Part shown: piece by piece, positions 9,346 to 17,942 of the stretch
How positions within the stretch are numbered: position 1 is the first letter of the stretch
How the letters are laid out: each line of letters begins with the position of its first letter
Assembly: GCF_014836495.1 (NCBI RefSeq)
Contig: NZ_JACSQT010000001.1
Location: 558,001-622,000, forward strand
From: Cytobacillus stercorigallinarum
GTDB lineage: Bacteria; Bacillota; Bacilli; Bacillales; Cytobacillaceae
Direction of reading: 5' to 3'
Length of the DNA: 64,000 nucleotides
Translations under genes and position numbers: made by a program
Notes under the pieces: generated by a model
What the model was told of the DNA's origin: nothing
The model's input: only the letters and a program-made list of their open reading frames with translations
The model's database searches: none

Positions 9346-10895
9346 TGGCAGACATCTATGAAAAAATCAATGAACTTTATGATCGTAGAAGAGAAGTAGA
9401 GCTTGGTGGCGGGGACGAAAGAATTGAAAAACAGCATGAAAAAGGAAAACTAACAGCAAGAGAAAGAATTGCTTTATTAGTCGATGCTGGTACATTTGTG
9501 GAATTAAACCCGTTCATTGAACATCGTAGCAATGATTTTGGCTTAGATAAGCAAAAAGGTCCTGGTGATGGGGTTATTACTGGTTATGGAAAAGTAAACG
9601 GGCGTCCAATCTTTCTTTTCTCACAGGACTTTACCGTTTTTGGTGGGGCACTAGGGGAAATGCATGCAAAAAAAATTGTGAATGTTATGGACTTAGCTGC
9701 AGAGAACGGAGCCCCGTTTATTGGCTTAAATGATTCTGGTGGTGCCCGTATTCAAGAGGGTGTCGTATCTTTAGATGGCTATGGACAGATTTTTTATAGA
9801 AATTCAATTTATTCTGGTGTTATCCCACAAATATCGGTTATTTTAGGTCCATGTGCAGGAGGAGCCGTCTATTCGCCAGCTATTACCGACTTTGTTTTTA
9901 TGGTCGAGAAAACGAGCCAAATGTTCATTACAGGGCCAAAAGTAATTGAGACCGTTACTGGAGAAAAAATCACTGCAGAAGATTTAGGTGGAGCAAACGT
10001 ACATAATACGATTAGTGGCAATGCCCACTTTAAAGGAAAGACAGAAGAAGAGGTAATTGCGCAAGTTCGGGATTTATTAAGTTATCTCCCGCAAAACAAT
10101 GAAGAGCGCCCACCAAGAAAAGAAGATGAATCAACAAATGATTATCGACCGGATTTGACGGATATCATTCCATTTGATGCAATTAGACCTTATGATGTTC
10201 GTAAAGTAATCGATCAAGTGGTGGATGCTGATTCATTCTTAGAAGTGCAGCCGGATTTTGCCAAAAATATTGTAGTTGGCTTAGCGAGGATAAAGGGCGA
10301 GTCTATTGGACTTGTATGTAATCAACCTAAAGTAATGGCTGGCGGGTTAGATATTGATTCATCTGACAAAGCAGCCCGCTTTATTCGTTTCTGTGACTCA
10401 TTCAATATCCCATTAGTTACATTTGAGGACGTAACCGGCTTCTTTCCTGGGATTAAGCAAGAACATGGGGGAATTATTCGTCATGGCGCAAAAATTCTTT
10501 ATGCCTATTCAGAAGCAACGGTACCTAAGTTAACCGTCATACTCCGAAAAGCGTTTGGAGGGGCTTATGTAGCGCTGAATAGTAAATCTATTGGAGCAGA
10601 TTTGGTTTTTGCTTGGCCAAACGCTGAAGTGGCTGTAATGGGTCCTCAAGGGGCAGCCAATATTATTTTTGCTAAGGAAATTGCCACGAGTGAACATCCT
10701 GAGCAAACAAGAGCGCAAAAAATAGAAGAGTATCGTGAAAAATTTGCCAACCCATATGTCGCAGCCAGTCGTGGTATGGTCGATGATGTCATCGATCCAA
10801 GAGAAACAAGAATTAAAATCATCCAGGCATTAGATATGTTAAAAAATAAAAAGGAAACACGTCCGTTTAAAAAGCATGGAAATATGCCTTTATAG
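9345..10895 (+). CDS. yqjD: Acyl-CoA carboxylase carboxyltransferase (propionyl-CoA carboxylase beta type, YqjD)
   Basis: Biotin-dependent carboxyltransferase subunit, 516 residues, with both crotonase-like halves: GLNDSGGARIQEGV and GPCAGGAVYSPA in the first, GIIRHGAKILYAYSEA and KAFGGAYVALNSK in the second. Such proteins carboxylate propionyl-CoA together with a biotin carboxylase/BCCP partner, or decarboxylate methylmalonyl-CoA. No biotin carboxylase is seen in the window. Direct coupling to the epimerase gene makes methylmalonyl-CoA the likely product or substrate. Confidence 0.92.
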   Translation: MADIYEKINELYDRRREVELGGGDERIEKQHEKGKLTARERIALLVDAGTFVELNPFIEHRSNDFGLDKQKGPGDGVITGYGKVNGRPIFLFSQDFTVFGGALGEMHAKKIVNVMDLAAENGAPFIGLNDSGGARIQEGVVSLDGYGQIFYRNSIYSGVIPQISVILGPCAGGAVYSPAITDFVFMVEKTSQMFITGPKVIETVTGEKITAEDLGGANVHNTISGNAHFKGKTEEEVIAQVRDLLSYLPQNNEERPPRKEDESTNDYRPDLTDIIPFDAIRPYDVRKVIDQVVDADSFLEVQPDFAKNIVVGLARIKGESIGLVCNQPKVMAGGLDIDSSDKAARFIRFCDSFNIPLVTFEDVTGFFPGIKQEHGGIIRHGAKILYAYSEATVPKLTVILRKAFGGAYVALNSKSIGADLVFAWPNAEVAVMGPQGAANIIFAKEIATSEHPEQTRAQKIEEYREKFANPYVAASRGMVDDVIDPRETRIKIIQALDMLKNKKETRPFKKHGNMPL

Positions 10896-11028
10896 AACGA
10901 TAGTAGACAAATTTTATGATAAAACATTGTTTATTTGCTGATAAGTTTCGTTAGGAGTATACTTAATAGTGTTGAAGAGAACTATTAAAAGTATAATAAG
11001 GCTCGTGAAATTTGGAGGTTATTGACGG

Positions 11029-12147
11029 ATGATTAATGAAGAAAGACTGTTAAATGAGTTTTTAGAACTTGTGCAAATTGATTCTGAAACAAAGGATGAA
11101 GCACAGATTGCTAAAGTATTAAAAAAGAAATTCCGTGATATCGGTGTAGAAGTATTTGAAGATGATACGACTGCAGTGACAGGACATGGAGCGGGCAATT
11201 TAATTTGTACACTTCAAGGGAATAAAGAAGGTGTTGACCCTATTTATTTCACTTCTCATATGGATACGGTTGTACCTGGGAACGGTGTCAAACCCTCAAT
11301 TCAGGATGGTTATGTCGTAACAGATGGCACTACAATTTTAGGTGCCGATGATAAGACGGGATTAGCGGTAATGCTTGAAATCGTCAAGGTGCTAAAAGAG
11401 CAAAATATTTCTCACGGTACAATCCAATTTATTATTACAGTCGGTGAAGAATCTGGACTAGTTGGTGCAAAGGCATTGGATTCTTCTCTTATTCAAGCAA
11501 AATTTGGCTACGCTCTTGATAGCGATGGAAAAGTAGGTAATATTATTGTTGCTGCTCCTACACAAGCGAAGGTGAGAGCAACAATGATTGGCAAAACAGC
11601 ACATGCTGGTGTGGCGCCAGAAAAAGGTATTTCTGCAATTACGATGGCATCAAAAGCAATTTCTAAAATGCCTTTAGGTAGAATTGATGAAGAAACAACA
11701 GCCAATATTGGTCGCTTTGAAGGCGGAAAACAAACAAATATCGTATGTGATCATGTCGACGTTCTAGCCGAAGCTCGCTCTCTCATTGCTGAAAAAATGG
11801 AAGCGCAAGTCGAGAAAATGAAAGCAGCATTTGAAAGTGCAGCAGAAGAAATGGGTGGCAGAGCAGAAGTTAATATTGAAGTGATGTACCCAGGATTCAA
11901 ATTTGCAGACGGTGACCATGTTGTCGAAGTTGCTAAAAAGGCAGCGGAAAAAATAGGGCGTACACCGGAATTGTTGCATAGCGGTGGCGGTAGTGATGCC
12001 AACATTATTGCTGGATTTGATATTCCTACAGTAAACTTGGCTGTTGGATATGAAGAAATTCACACAACGAACGAAAGAATGTCTATCGAAGAGCTCAATA
12101 AACTAGCAGAAATGGTTATAGCAATTATTGAGGAAGTAGCTGCTTAA
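11029..12147 (+). CDS. yqjE: M20 family peptidase, tripeptidase T-like (YqjE)
   Basis: Zinc aminopeptidase of the PepT/M20B group. The metal-binding and catalytic residues are visible: SHMDTV (His and Asp), GADDK (bridging Asp), GEESG (catalytic Glu pair) and the late SGGGSDANI region with a histidine just before it. The middle holds a dimerisation domain with the TAHAG histidine. Length of 372 residues fits YqjE of B. subtilis, which occupies the same place after yqjD. ATG 11029 is preceded by TTGGAGG. Substrate is inferred as small peptides. Confidence 0.88.
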   Translation: MINEERLLNEFLELVQIDSETKDEAQIAKVLKKKFRDIGVEVFEDDTTAVTGHGAGNLICTLQGNKEGVDPIYFTSHMDTVVPGNGVKPSIQDGYVVTDGTTILGADDKTGLAVMLEIVKVLKEQNISHGTIQFIITVGEESGLVGAKALDSSLIQAKFGYALDSDGKVGNIIVAAPTQAKVRATMIGKTAHAGVAPEKGISAITMASKAISKMPLGRIDEETTANIGRFEGGKQTNIVCDHVDVLAEARSLIAEKMEAQVEKMKAAFESAAEEMGGRAEVNIEVMYPGFKFADGDHVVEVAKKAAEKIGRTPELLHSGGGSDANIIAGFDIPTVNLAVGYEEIHTTNERMSIEELNKLAEMVIAIIEEVAA

Positions 12148-12189
12148 ATCCATGTGATAGCGCAGAGCTCCACTCAGTAAGAATAACTT

Positions 12190-12236
12190 GAAAGCCGCAG
12201 CGCACATTTTAATTTATGCGCTGCGGCTTTCTTTTG
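12190..12236 (+). terminator. Terminator after yqjE
   Basis: A perfect 15-bp stem GAAAGCCGCAGCGCA/TGCGCTGCGGCTTTC surrounds a 12-base loop, followed by TTTTG. Confidence 0.9.
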
Positions 12237-12280
12237 TGGTTTAAAAATCATTCATAGAGTGGTTTTGTGAACATGAATGA

Positions 12281-12400
12281 GCAGTTTCGCGCAAAAAAAT
12301 CACTAGAAAAGCAGCTGAAATTGCGGTTATATATCACCGTAGTACCTATTTGTACATTCTTAAACAACCAAAAATGGACTTCGTGAGATTGACTAAATGA
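12281..12400 (+). pseudogene. Possible remnant of an excisionase-type HTH protein
   Basis: This frame is open for 39 codons with no start codon: RKKITRKAAEIAVIYHRST, then YLYILKQPKMDFVRLTK. The arrangement AAE, RST(x)Y, K(x)P, F/V-R-L resembles the excisionase-like HTH_17 fold, with one extra residue in the turn. It is probably a decayed fragment. The remainder of the 12.23-12.54 kb gap contains only the AT-rich leader of the next gene. Confidence 0.25.
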
Positions 12401-12544
12401 TTTTCGCCCGATAGTGTAAGGGAACCTCCAGTATCTTATCAAAGAGATAATTCTCAAGTAGGTAAATAGTCCTTATTCCCCACTCTTCTTTTTTACAAAA
12501 TATATGATATATTTTTACTATGAACAAAAGAAGGAGTGAATCTT

Positions 12545-13021
12545 TTGGATAAATATATTGTGTTTCGATGTAGGCAGGAAGAGTATGCGATTACTATTGA
12601 TAAAGTCATTGCTATAGAACGAGCAGAAGGTTTTACATCTGTGCCGCAACTTCCACATTATGTGAAAGGTATGATACGTTCTCGAGGACAGCTTGTCCCG
12701 GTTCTTGATATCGAAATGATATTTTATAATCAAGCTATTGAAGAAAGTGAAGATAAAAGAATCATCATCATTCAAGGGGAAGAATTTGAATACGGTTTAC
12801 TTGTTGCGGAAACGAAAGAGATTATTGATATAGCAGAAGAGCGTATTGAAAAGCCAGGACTTCTTTTACATATTCGTCTCGACTACTTAAAAGGGATTGC
12901 CAATTTAAAGAATAGATTAATTACAATTATTGATAGTCATTGCTTCTTGACCTCATTGGATGGGACTGTTTCCATTGCTGAATATATAACAGACTCTAAG
13001 GAAGCAGAGGCGGCTTTATAA
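12545..13021 (+). CDS. CheW-domain chemotaxis coupling-like protein
   Basis: A single CheW domain of 158 residues: YIVFRCRQEEYAITIDKV (strand 1-2), GMIRSRGQLVPVLDI (the conserved G(x)R(x)G-pVlDL region), then KGIANLKNRLITIID near the C-terminus. CheW links receptors to the CheA kinase. No CheA, receptor or flagellar gene is in the window, so this is a stand-alone adaptor. TTG 12545 has AAGGAG eight bases upstream; GTG 12536 overlaps that site. The next gene, dinB, starts 45 bases downstream, so they may share a transcript. Confidence 0.8.
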   Translation: MDKYIVFRCRQEEYAITIDKVIAIERAEGFTSVPQLPHYVKGMIRSRGQLVPVLDIEMIFYNQAIEESEDKRIIIIQGEEFEYGLLVAETKEIIDIAEERIEKPGLLLHIRLDYLKGIANLKNRLITIIDSHCFLTSLDGTVSIAEYITDSKEAEAAL

Positions 13022-13066
13022 TCTATTTGCTATAATGGAGGGACAAACCTAAAGGATGTGCTTTTA

Positions 13067-14341
13067 GTGAAATCAATGTATCCTAAAGCAGGCCGAGTGA
13101 TTTTACATGTTGATATGAATAGTTTTTATGCATCTGTCGAAATGGCCTATGATCAGACATTAAAGGGGAAGCCTATTGCTATTGCTGGAAATCCTGAGGA
13201 GCGTAGAGGGATTATTGTTACTTGTAGCTATGAAGCAAGAAGATTTGGGGTAAAAACAACGATGCCATTGTGGGAAGCGAAAAGGTTATGTCCGCATTTA
13301 ATTATTTTACGCCCTAATTTTGAAAGGTATCGAGCAGCGTCTATTGGTATGTTTGAAGTGCTGAATCATTATTCAGATCTTGTAGAACCTGTCTCTATTG
13401 ATGAAGGATATATGGATATTACTGCTAGCGAACGGTTTGGCACACCTATTGAAGTGGCTTCAATTATTCAAAACCGTATAAAAGAGCAGTTAGATTTACC
13501 ATGTAGTATTGGCATTGCACCAAATAAATTTTTAGCCAAAATGGCCTCTGATATGAAGAAGCCTCTTGGTATTACAATTTTAAGAAAACGGGATGTCCCT
13601 AGTAAATTGTGGCCTCTTCCTGTAAAAGAAATGCATGGTGTGGGTCAGAAGACAAGTGAGAAGCTTGAGAGTATGCGTATTTATACGATTGGTGATTTAG
13701 CCAATGCAGACGCGTTCATGATAAAATCTTCATTAGGCGTGAATGGTGAGCGTTTAAAAGATCGAGCAAATGGCATAGATGCACGTCCAGTTGACCCAGC
13801 GGCTGCAGAGGAATTTAAAAGTATTGGTAACTCAACGACACTCCCGCGGGATATGAGTAAGCAGAAAGAACTTTTTGAAGTGTTGAATCACCTTGCTTTT
13901 AAAGTGTCTACGAGGCTAAAACGAAAAAAAGTTTATGCTACTGGTATTAGTGTGATGATCCGTTATAAAAATCGCCATACGATTACGAGGAGCAAAAAAA
14001 TCGGTTTTGCGATTCAGTCAGTGGAAGAAATCTATGATCAGGCACAGCGTCTCTTTATGAAGCATTGGAGTGGTGATGCTGTGAGGTTGCTTGGGGTAAC
14101 TGGTACGGACCTTGTCGAAAAAGGACAAGCTGTGAAACAATTAGATTTATTTCATTATGAAGAAGATGCCAAAAAAGAGCCTCTTTACCAAACCATTGAA
14201 AGTTTGAGAAAAAAGTACGGCCCATCGATTGTTGATCAGGCAGCGTCTCTTGAGGCTATACAAAAGAAAAAAGCCAATATCGGTACGTCAACAAGCTTTA
14301 ATAAAGATTTTTTACAGCAATTAAAAAAAGAGAAAGAATGA
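13067..14341 (+). CDS. polYA: DNA polymerase IV (Y-family translesion polymerase, PolYA)
   Basis: Error-prone DinB-type polymerase that copies past DNA lesions. Catalytic motifs are HVDMNSFYASVE (first metal-binding Asp), SIDEGYMD (second acidic pair) and GIAPNKFLAKMASDMKKP. The helix-hairpin-helix thumb and little-finger domains follow, and the beta-clamp binding peptide QLDLF lies near residue 360. Length is 424 residues with GTG 13067, which has AAAGGA ten bases upstream. It matches yqjH of B. subtilis by sequence type and position; a second Y-family polymerase lies at 27.8 kb. Confidence 0.93.
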   Translation: MKSMYPKAGRVILHVDMNSFYASVEMAYDQTLKGKPIAIAGNPEERRGIIVTCSYEARRFGVKTTMPLWEAKRLCPHLIILRPNFERYRAASIGMFEVLNHYSDLVEPVSIDEGYMDITASERFGTPIEVASIIQNRIKEQLDLPCSIGIAPNKFLAKMASDMKKPLGITILRKRDVPSKLWPLPVKEMHGVGQKTSEKLESMRIYTIGDLANADAFMIKSSLGVNGERLKDRANGIDARPVDPAAAEEFKSIGNSTTLPRDMSKQKELFEVLNHLAFKVSTRLKRKKVYATGISVMIRYKNRHTITRSKKIGFAIQSVEEIYDQAQRLFMKHWSGDAVRLLGVTGTDLVEKGQAVKQLDLFHYEEDAKKEPLYQTIESLRKKYGPSIVDQAASLEAIQKKKANIGTSTSFNKDFLQQLKKEKE

Positions 14342-14399
14342 GCGAAAACATGTACACCACAACTATTTTGGGTATTCGGATTTTATGGTGGAAAAGGGC

Positions 14400-14770
14400 T
14401 TATAAGTCACCCTTTTCCAATTTATTAATAAGTGTGGAAAAGTCAACACCATAGTTGCCTGTTATGACGTGGTCTGTTATTTCATCCCAATTGAAAGTAT
14501 CGTATAACATAGCCTTGTTAAAGCACTTGAATTAAATCTTGGCTTACGTTTCTTTTATGAAGGTTCTCATTAAACAATATCTTGGCTCGTAACGCTTCAA
14601 ATGAATAGCCGTTACCCATAATGCTATTTATGGACTTTGTATAAGCGTTAGTGAGTTTTTTAAAAGTAATTGAATACATGAAACTTATCTACAACTACTT
14701 TAGCCTGTGGTGGTAAGATTATATTTACTGCATCTTTGTAAAGCTTCCATATATCCATTGTGACATGAAC
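14400..14770 (-). pseudogene. Degraded ISL3-family transposase fragment
   Basis: Translating the minus strand in pieces gives VTMDIWKLYKDAVNIILP and VVVDKFHVFNYF, then a frameshift to FKKLTNAYTKSINSIMGNG and SFEALRAKILFNENLHKR. After a second frameshift come FNKAMLYDTFNWDEITDHV and GNYGVDFSTLINKLEKGDL. The order and the DxxxxY...VVDKFHV core match the DDE domain of ISL3 transposases. The N-terminus is absent and no terminal repeats were seen, so this is a fossil at the left edge of an accessory island. Confidence 0.7.
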
Positions 14771-14875
14771 TATGAAAAAATTATATAAAAAAAATTCCGT
14801 TTCCTACGAGAAACACCAAGATTGACGAAGAACATGCCAAGTATGAATGACATGATTATTATATAGAATCCCATT

Positions 14876-15538
14876 TTATTCATTGTTTTTGAGAGTAATT
14901 ATTCGTTCATGACGATTGGCTACATCTAAATCATGAGTCACTGTAATAACAGTAGTATTAAATTCTTTATTCATATCAAAAAGTAGATTGATAATTTTTT
15001 CTTTATTTTCTAAGTCTAAAGACGCAGTTGGTTCATCTGATAAAATTATTTTGGGATTCATAATTACAGCCCTAGCAAAAACAGCTCTAGATCGTTGGCC
15101 ACCCGAACACTCAAGTGGTTTTTTTTTCAAAATGGGCTCAATCCCAATTTTATTAATAATTCGTTTATAGTGATCTTGGACAGTTAGGTCTTTTTCAACG
15201 TTACCATACATAAGCGGCAATTTAATATTATCCTCTATGGTTAAAGAATTAATAAGCGAGGACTCTTGGAGAACAAACCCAATTTTTTGATTACGCCACT
15301 CAGCTAGTTTATTTCGTGATATATCCTTCACAGGTGAATCAAAAAGCCTATAATTCCCTTGATAGTCTGTATCAAGTAGGCCAAGGATATTAAGCAAAGA
15401 AGTTTTTCCAACTCCAGACTCTCCTATAATAGAAAGTCTTTCCCCAGGTTTTACTTCCAAATCAAAGTCATGTAGAATAGAAAAACCTTTCTTCTTAAAT
15501 GTTTTTTTCTGGATTTCTAGCTTAATTATACTATTCAT
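14876..15538 (-). CDS. ABC transporter ATP-binding protein (LolD/MacB-type, possible peptide or bacteriocin exporter)
   Basis: 220-residue ATPase with Walker A GESGVGKTS, signature CSGGQRSRAVFARA, Walker B IILSDEPTASLD and H-loop TVTHD. The sequence type matches the MacB/LolD group that works with FtsX-like permeases, including lactococcin 972-type bacteriocin-associated exporters. It is the last gene of a three-gene minus-strand operon; its ATG overlaps the permease stop by four bases (ATGA). No precursor peptide is recognisable nearby, so the cargo is unknown. Confidence 0.85.
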   Translation of the reverse strand: MNSIIKLEIQKKTFKKKGFSILHDFDLEVKPGERLSIIGESGVGKTSLLNILGLLDTDYQGNYRLFDSPVKDISRNKLAEWRNQKIGFVLQESSLINSLTIEDNIKLPLMYGNVEKDLTVQDHYKRIINKIGIEPILKKKPLECSGGQRSRAVFARAVIMNPKIILSDEPTASLDLENKEKIINLLFDMNKEFNTTVITVTHDLDVANRHERIITLKNNE

Positions 15539-16755
15539 TGTAACACCCCTACGGATATCGGAATACTTTTAATTTTTTTTATTGTAAGTTCAACAATCGC
15601 AAATGCAATAATAACATCTATAAAAAGAACAATAAGTAAAGCCATCCAATCCATGCTTATTAAGCCAAATATTCCGTAAGTAGCAAAAGTTGAATCGTTT
15701 CTTAACCAAGAGCCGTATCTATTATAAGTGGTTATCACAGATAATATGACTAGAATAATAGAGAACAATATTCCAAAATAGCTATAGAAAATTGCTTTTA
15801 GTTTTGAATAACTTAATCCAACTAATAAATTGATTGTAAAATCTCTTATCATTAATCGAACACTCACCAAATTATTCCATATAGCTAGACCAACAATGAT
15901 TATAGTTAAAATAAGGGTGATAGTACAGATGATTATTAATGAATTTAAATAATAATCTTCAAAGAAATCAAAGTTTTCTTGTTGATTAAAAAAGTTAAAC
16001 TCTAAACCTAAATTTTCCTTGATATTTTCTCTTAAATTCATTGCTTCTTCTTTTGTCGAATCAAGAAGCACAAGGTCCATTAAACCATTAACGTGAAGGT
16101 CAAGACCCGCATTTTGAATAAATTCTTCATTAATAGGTAGAAAAATTGAAAAGTTATGATAATTCTTTGAGTTGGGAGCATAAAAATTAGAACTTTGAGT
16201 ATTCTTCTTCAAGACTCCTTGAACTTTTAAATTAACTAGTTGTTGGGTCACAGGATCTGTAATCTCAATATTTGACCCTACAGGATATGTTGTGGCCAAA
16301 CCTGCACCTACTAAAATAGGTATATCATCTTTATTAAATTTATAATTGAAGTTTAAGTGATCTCCTTGAGATAATTTCAATTGATTTATCTTATAAGCCT
16401 CTTCATCGATATAATTGAAAGGAACTTCCATCTTATGTTCATTAGGTAATGAAGTAACAAAACCATCGACTCGCAAAGCATAAGTGTAATTGTTGTTTAA
16501 GTATTCATATACTTTTTGTGTATCTACTATATTAATTTCATTGAAATCAGCTTCACTATCTGGGTCTAGATTAGCAATAATAGTTCCCTCTTGATTTAGA
16601 TTTTCCATTTCTCCATAGCCTTGAAAAGTTGATATAACTGAACGAACAGTTGTAAAAGAAAGATAATTGGCTAAAAAAAGTAATGTTATCATACCCAAAA
16701 CAAGTATCGGTCTTTTTAAAAATATTCTAAGTATAAAAAAACGTAAAATTCTCAT
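15535..16755 (-). CDS. FtsX/MacB-like ABC transporter permease
   Basis: 406 residues with one N-terminal membrane helix (residues about 16-36), a large extracytoplasmic domain (about 45-270), and three C-terminal membrane helices (about 275-300, 325-345, 370-390). This is the MacB_PCD plus FtsX layout of mechanotransmission ABC proteins. The extracellular part includes ILVGAGLATTYPVGSNI, typical of such domains. It overlaps both neighbours by four bases, so all three proteins should be made in a fixed ratio. Cargo is unknown; export of, or immunity to, a peptide is an inference. Confidence 0.75.
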   Translation of the reverse strand: MRILRFFILRIFLKRPILVLGMITLLFLANYLSFTTVRSVISTFQGYGEMENLNQEGTIIANLDPDSEADFNEINIVDTQKVYEYLNNNYTYALRVDGFVTSLPNEHKMEVPFNYIDEEAYKINQLKLSQGDHLNFNYKFNKDDIPILVGAGLATTYPVGSNIEITDPVTQQLVNLKVQGVLKKNTQSSNFYAPNSKNYHNFSIFLPINEEFIQNAGLDLHVNGLMDLVLLDSTKEEAMNLRENIKENLGLEFNFFNQQENFDFFEDYYLNSLIIICTITLILTIIIVGLAIWNNLVSVRLMIRDFTINLLVGLSYSKLKAIFYSYFGILFSIILVILSVITTYNRYGSWLRNDSTFATYGIFGLISMDWMALLIVLFIDVIIAFAIVELTIKKIKSIPISVGVLQ

Positions 16756-17192
16756 TCTTTTTCCACCTTACCTGCACTAATTAATATATATATAATAAAA
16801 ATAAAAACTAAGTAGAGATTACTGGTTACATTCAACTCTAAATAGAAGTTTAATAAGAGTGACAGTAAAAAACTAAACACTAATATAGTTAGACTATTCA
16901 AGATATATCGAATCACAACATTTACCATTGTATCTCCTACGAGTATTCGGCAGGATATTTCTGTTTTCTTACGATTTAAAAATTGATAGTGAAATACTAT
17001 CATAATAAATGTAAGAAAAATATTTATTACAAGTTGATACTCTATAATACTTTCTAAAAAAGACTCTAAAATATAAGAATCTCCTAAATCCAAAGTTTGT
17101 ACATAAATAAATATTAAATTTGTAGAAAAACAGATTAGATAGATAGCAAACGCCTCAATAACGTCGATAAATCTAAATAAAGAATATTTCAT
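16752..17192 (-). CDS. Small membrane protein, putative partner permease of the ABC exporter
   Basis: 146 residues, about four hydrophobic segments (near 13-32, 50-68, 90-115 and 122-138). The stretch FLNRKKTEISCRILVGDT followed by two hydrophobic helices resembles the cytoplasmic loop and last helices of an FtsX domain. It may be a half-size permease partner. It is the first intact gene of the exporter operon and overlaps the next by four bases. No named family is recognised. Confidence 0.6.
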   Translation of the reverse strand: MKYSLFRFIDVIEAFAIYLICFSTNLIFIYVQTLDLGDSYILESFLESIIEYQLVINIFLTFIMIVFHYQFLNRKKTEISCRILVGDTMVNVVIRYILNSLTILVFSFLLSLLLNFYLELNVTSNLYLVFIFIIYILISAGKVEKE

Positions 17193-17239
17193 AAACTACT
17201 CCTATGTAATTAAATCATTTAATTTAATAATCACATTGT

Positions 17240-17459
17240 TCATTTTTGATAGTCAATATCACTTCGGTATTCTAGAATATCGCCGGGTTGACAGTCTAAC
17301 GCCTTACAAATAGCTTCTAAAGTGATAATCGAATTGCTGTTGCTATTCCATTTTTCAAAATAGAAATGTTGCCATAGTGATTCCGACTCTTTCGGATAGT
17401 TCTGTTACACTCATTTTTCTTTTCGCTAATATCACATCAATATTGATTATAATTGCCAA
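17240..17459 (-). pseudogene. Frameshifted Xre/YozG-type HTH regulator
   Basis: A TTG at 17459 with an upstream GAGGTGA site begins AIIINIDVILAKRKMSVTEL and continues SERVGITMA. The frame then breaks, continues as NISILKNG in another frame, and breaks again before TLEAICKALDCQPGDILEY. Joined, this is a small Cro/CI-type DNA-binding protein of about 70 residues of the kind that accompanies DUF2975 membrane proteins. Two separate one-base losses make it non-functional. Confidence 0.8.
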
Positions 17460-17510
17460 TGCTTTCACCTCAGACCGGTAAATCATTTTCCGATTTTATA
17501 TCTACATTTT

Positions 17511-17942
17511 TTAATCATTTTTGAAGAACCGCAGTGAAAACTGCAATAATAACAGAAGTAAAGAAGTAAAAATAATTGTTAATCCCATAATTGCTATTCT
17601 CGGTTGGGAAGCATTTTGTGACACAAGAAAGATAATCCCTATAACATATAAGATACTGATCGTAACTGCACAGTATTTTATATATTTTAAAGCCTTTACA
17701 GATAATTCCGAGAAATCCTTATTATTATCAATGTAATTTAAAAGTTTTAAAGTCTGATACAAAGCAATGAAGACTGTTATATATAGCCCGTTTAAAATGG
17801 GATATTACAAATAAGCAAACTCAGGATACATTTCTGCGGCATAAATTGCTAACCAAGGCAACAAAAATATACACAAAGCAAGTACCGTAATTCCAATAAG
17901 AAAAACAACTATCGTTAAAAAGAGTGTTGTTCCTCTTTCCAT
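17511..17942 (-). pseudogene. DUF2975 membrane protein interrupted by one in-frame stop
   Basis: From ATG 17942 the minus strand reads MERGTTLFLTIVVFLIGITV and so on to MYPEFAYL. It then meets a TAA at 17805-17807 and continues in the same frame as YPILNGLYITVFIALYQTLK to a stop at 17511. Without the stop the protein would have 143 residues and four membrane helices, normal for DUF2975. A single change such as CAA to TAA explains the break. It lies directly upstream of the broken HTH gene in the usual regulator-pair arrangement. Confidence 0.78.

Noticed and set aside
12273-12386. 37-codon ATG-started ORF before cheW
   Set aside because: Overlaps, in another frame, a stretch that reads better as an HTH fragment, and has no ribosome site.
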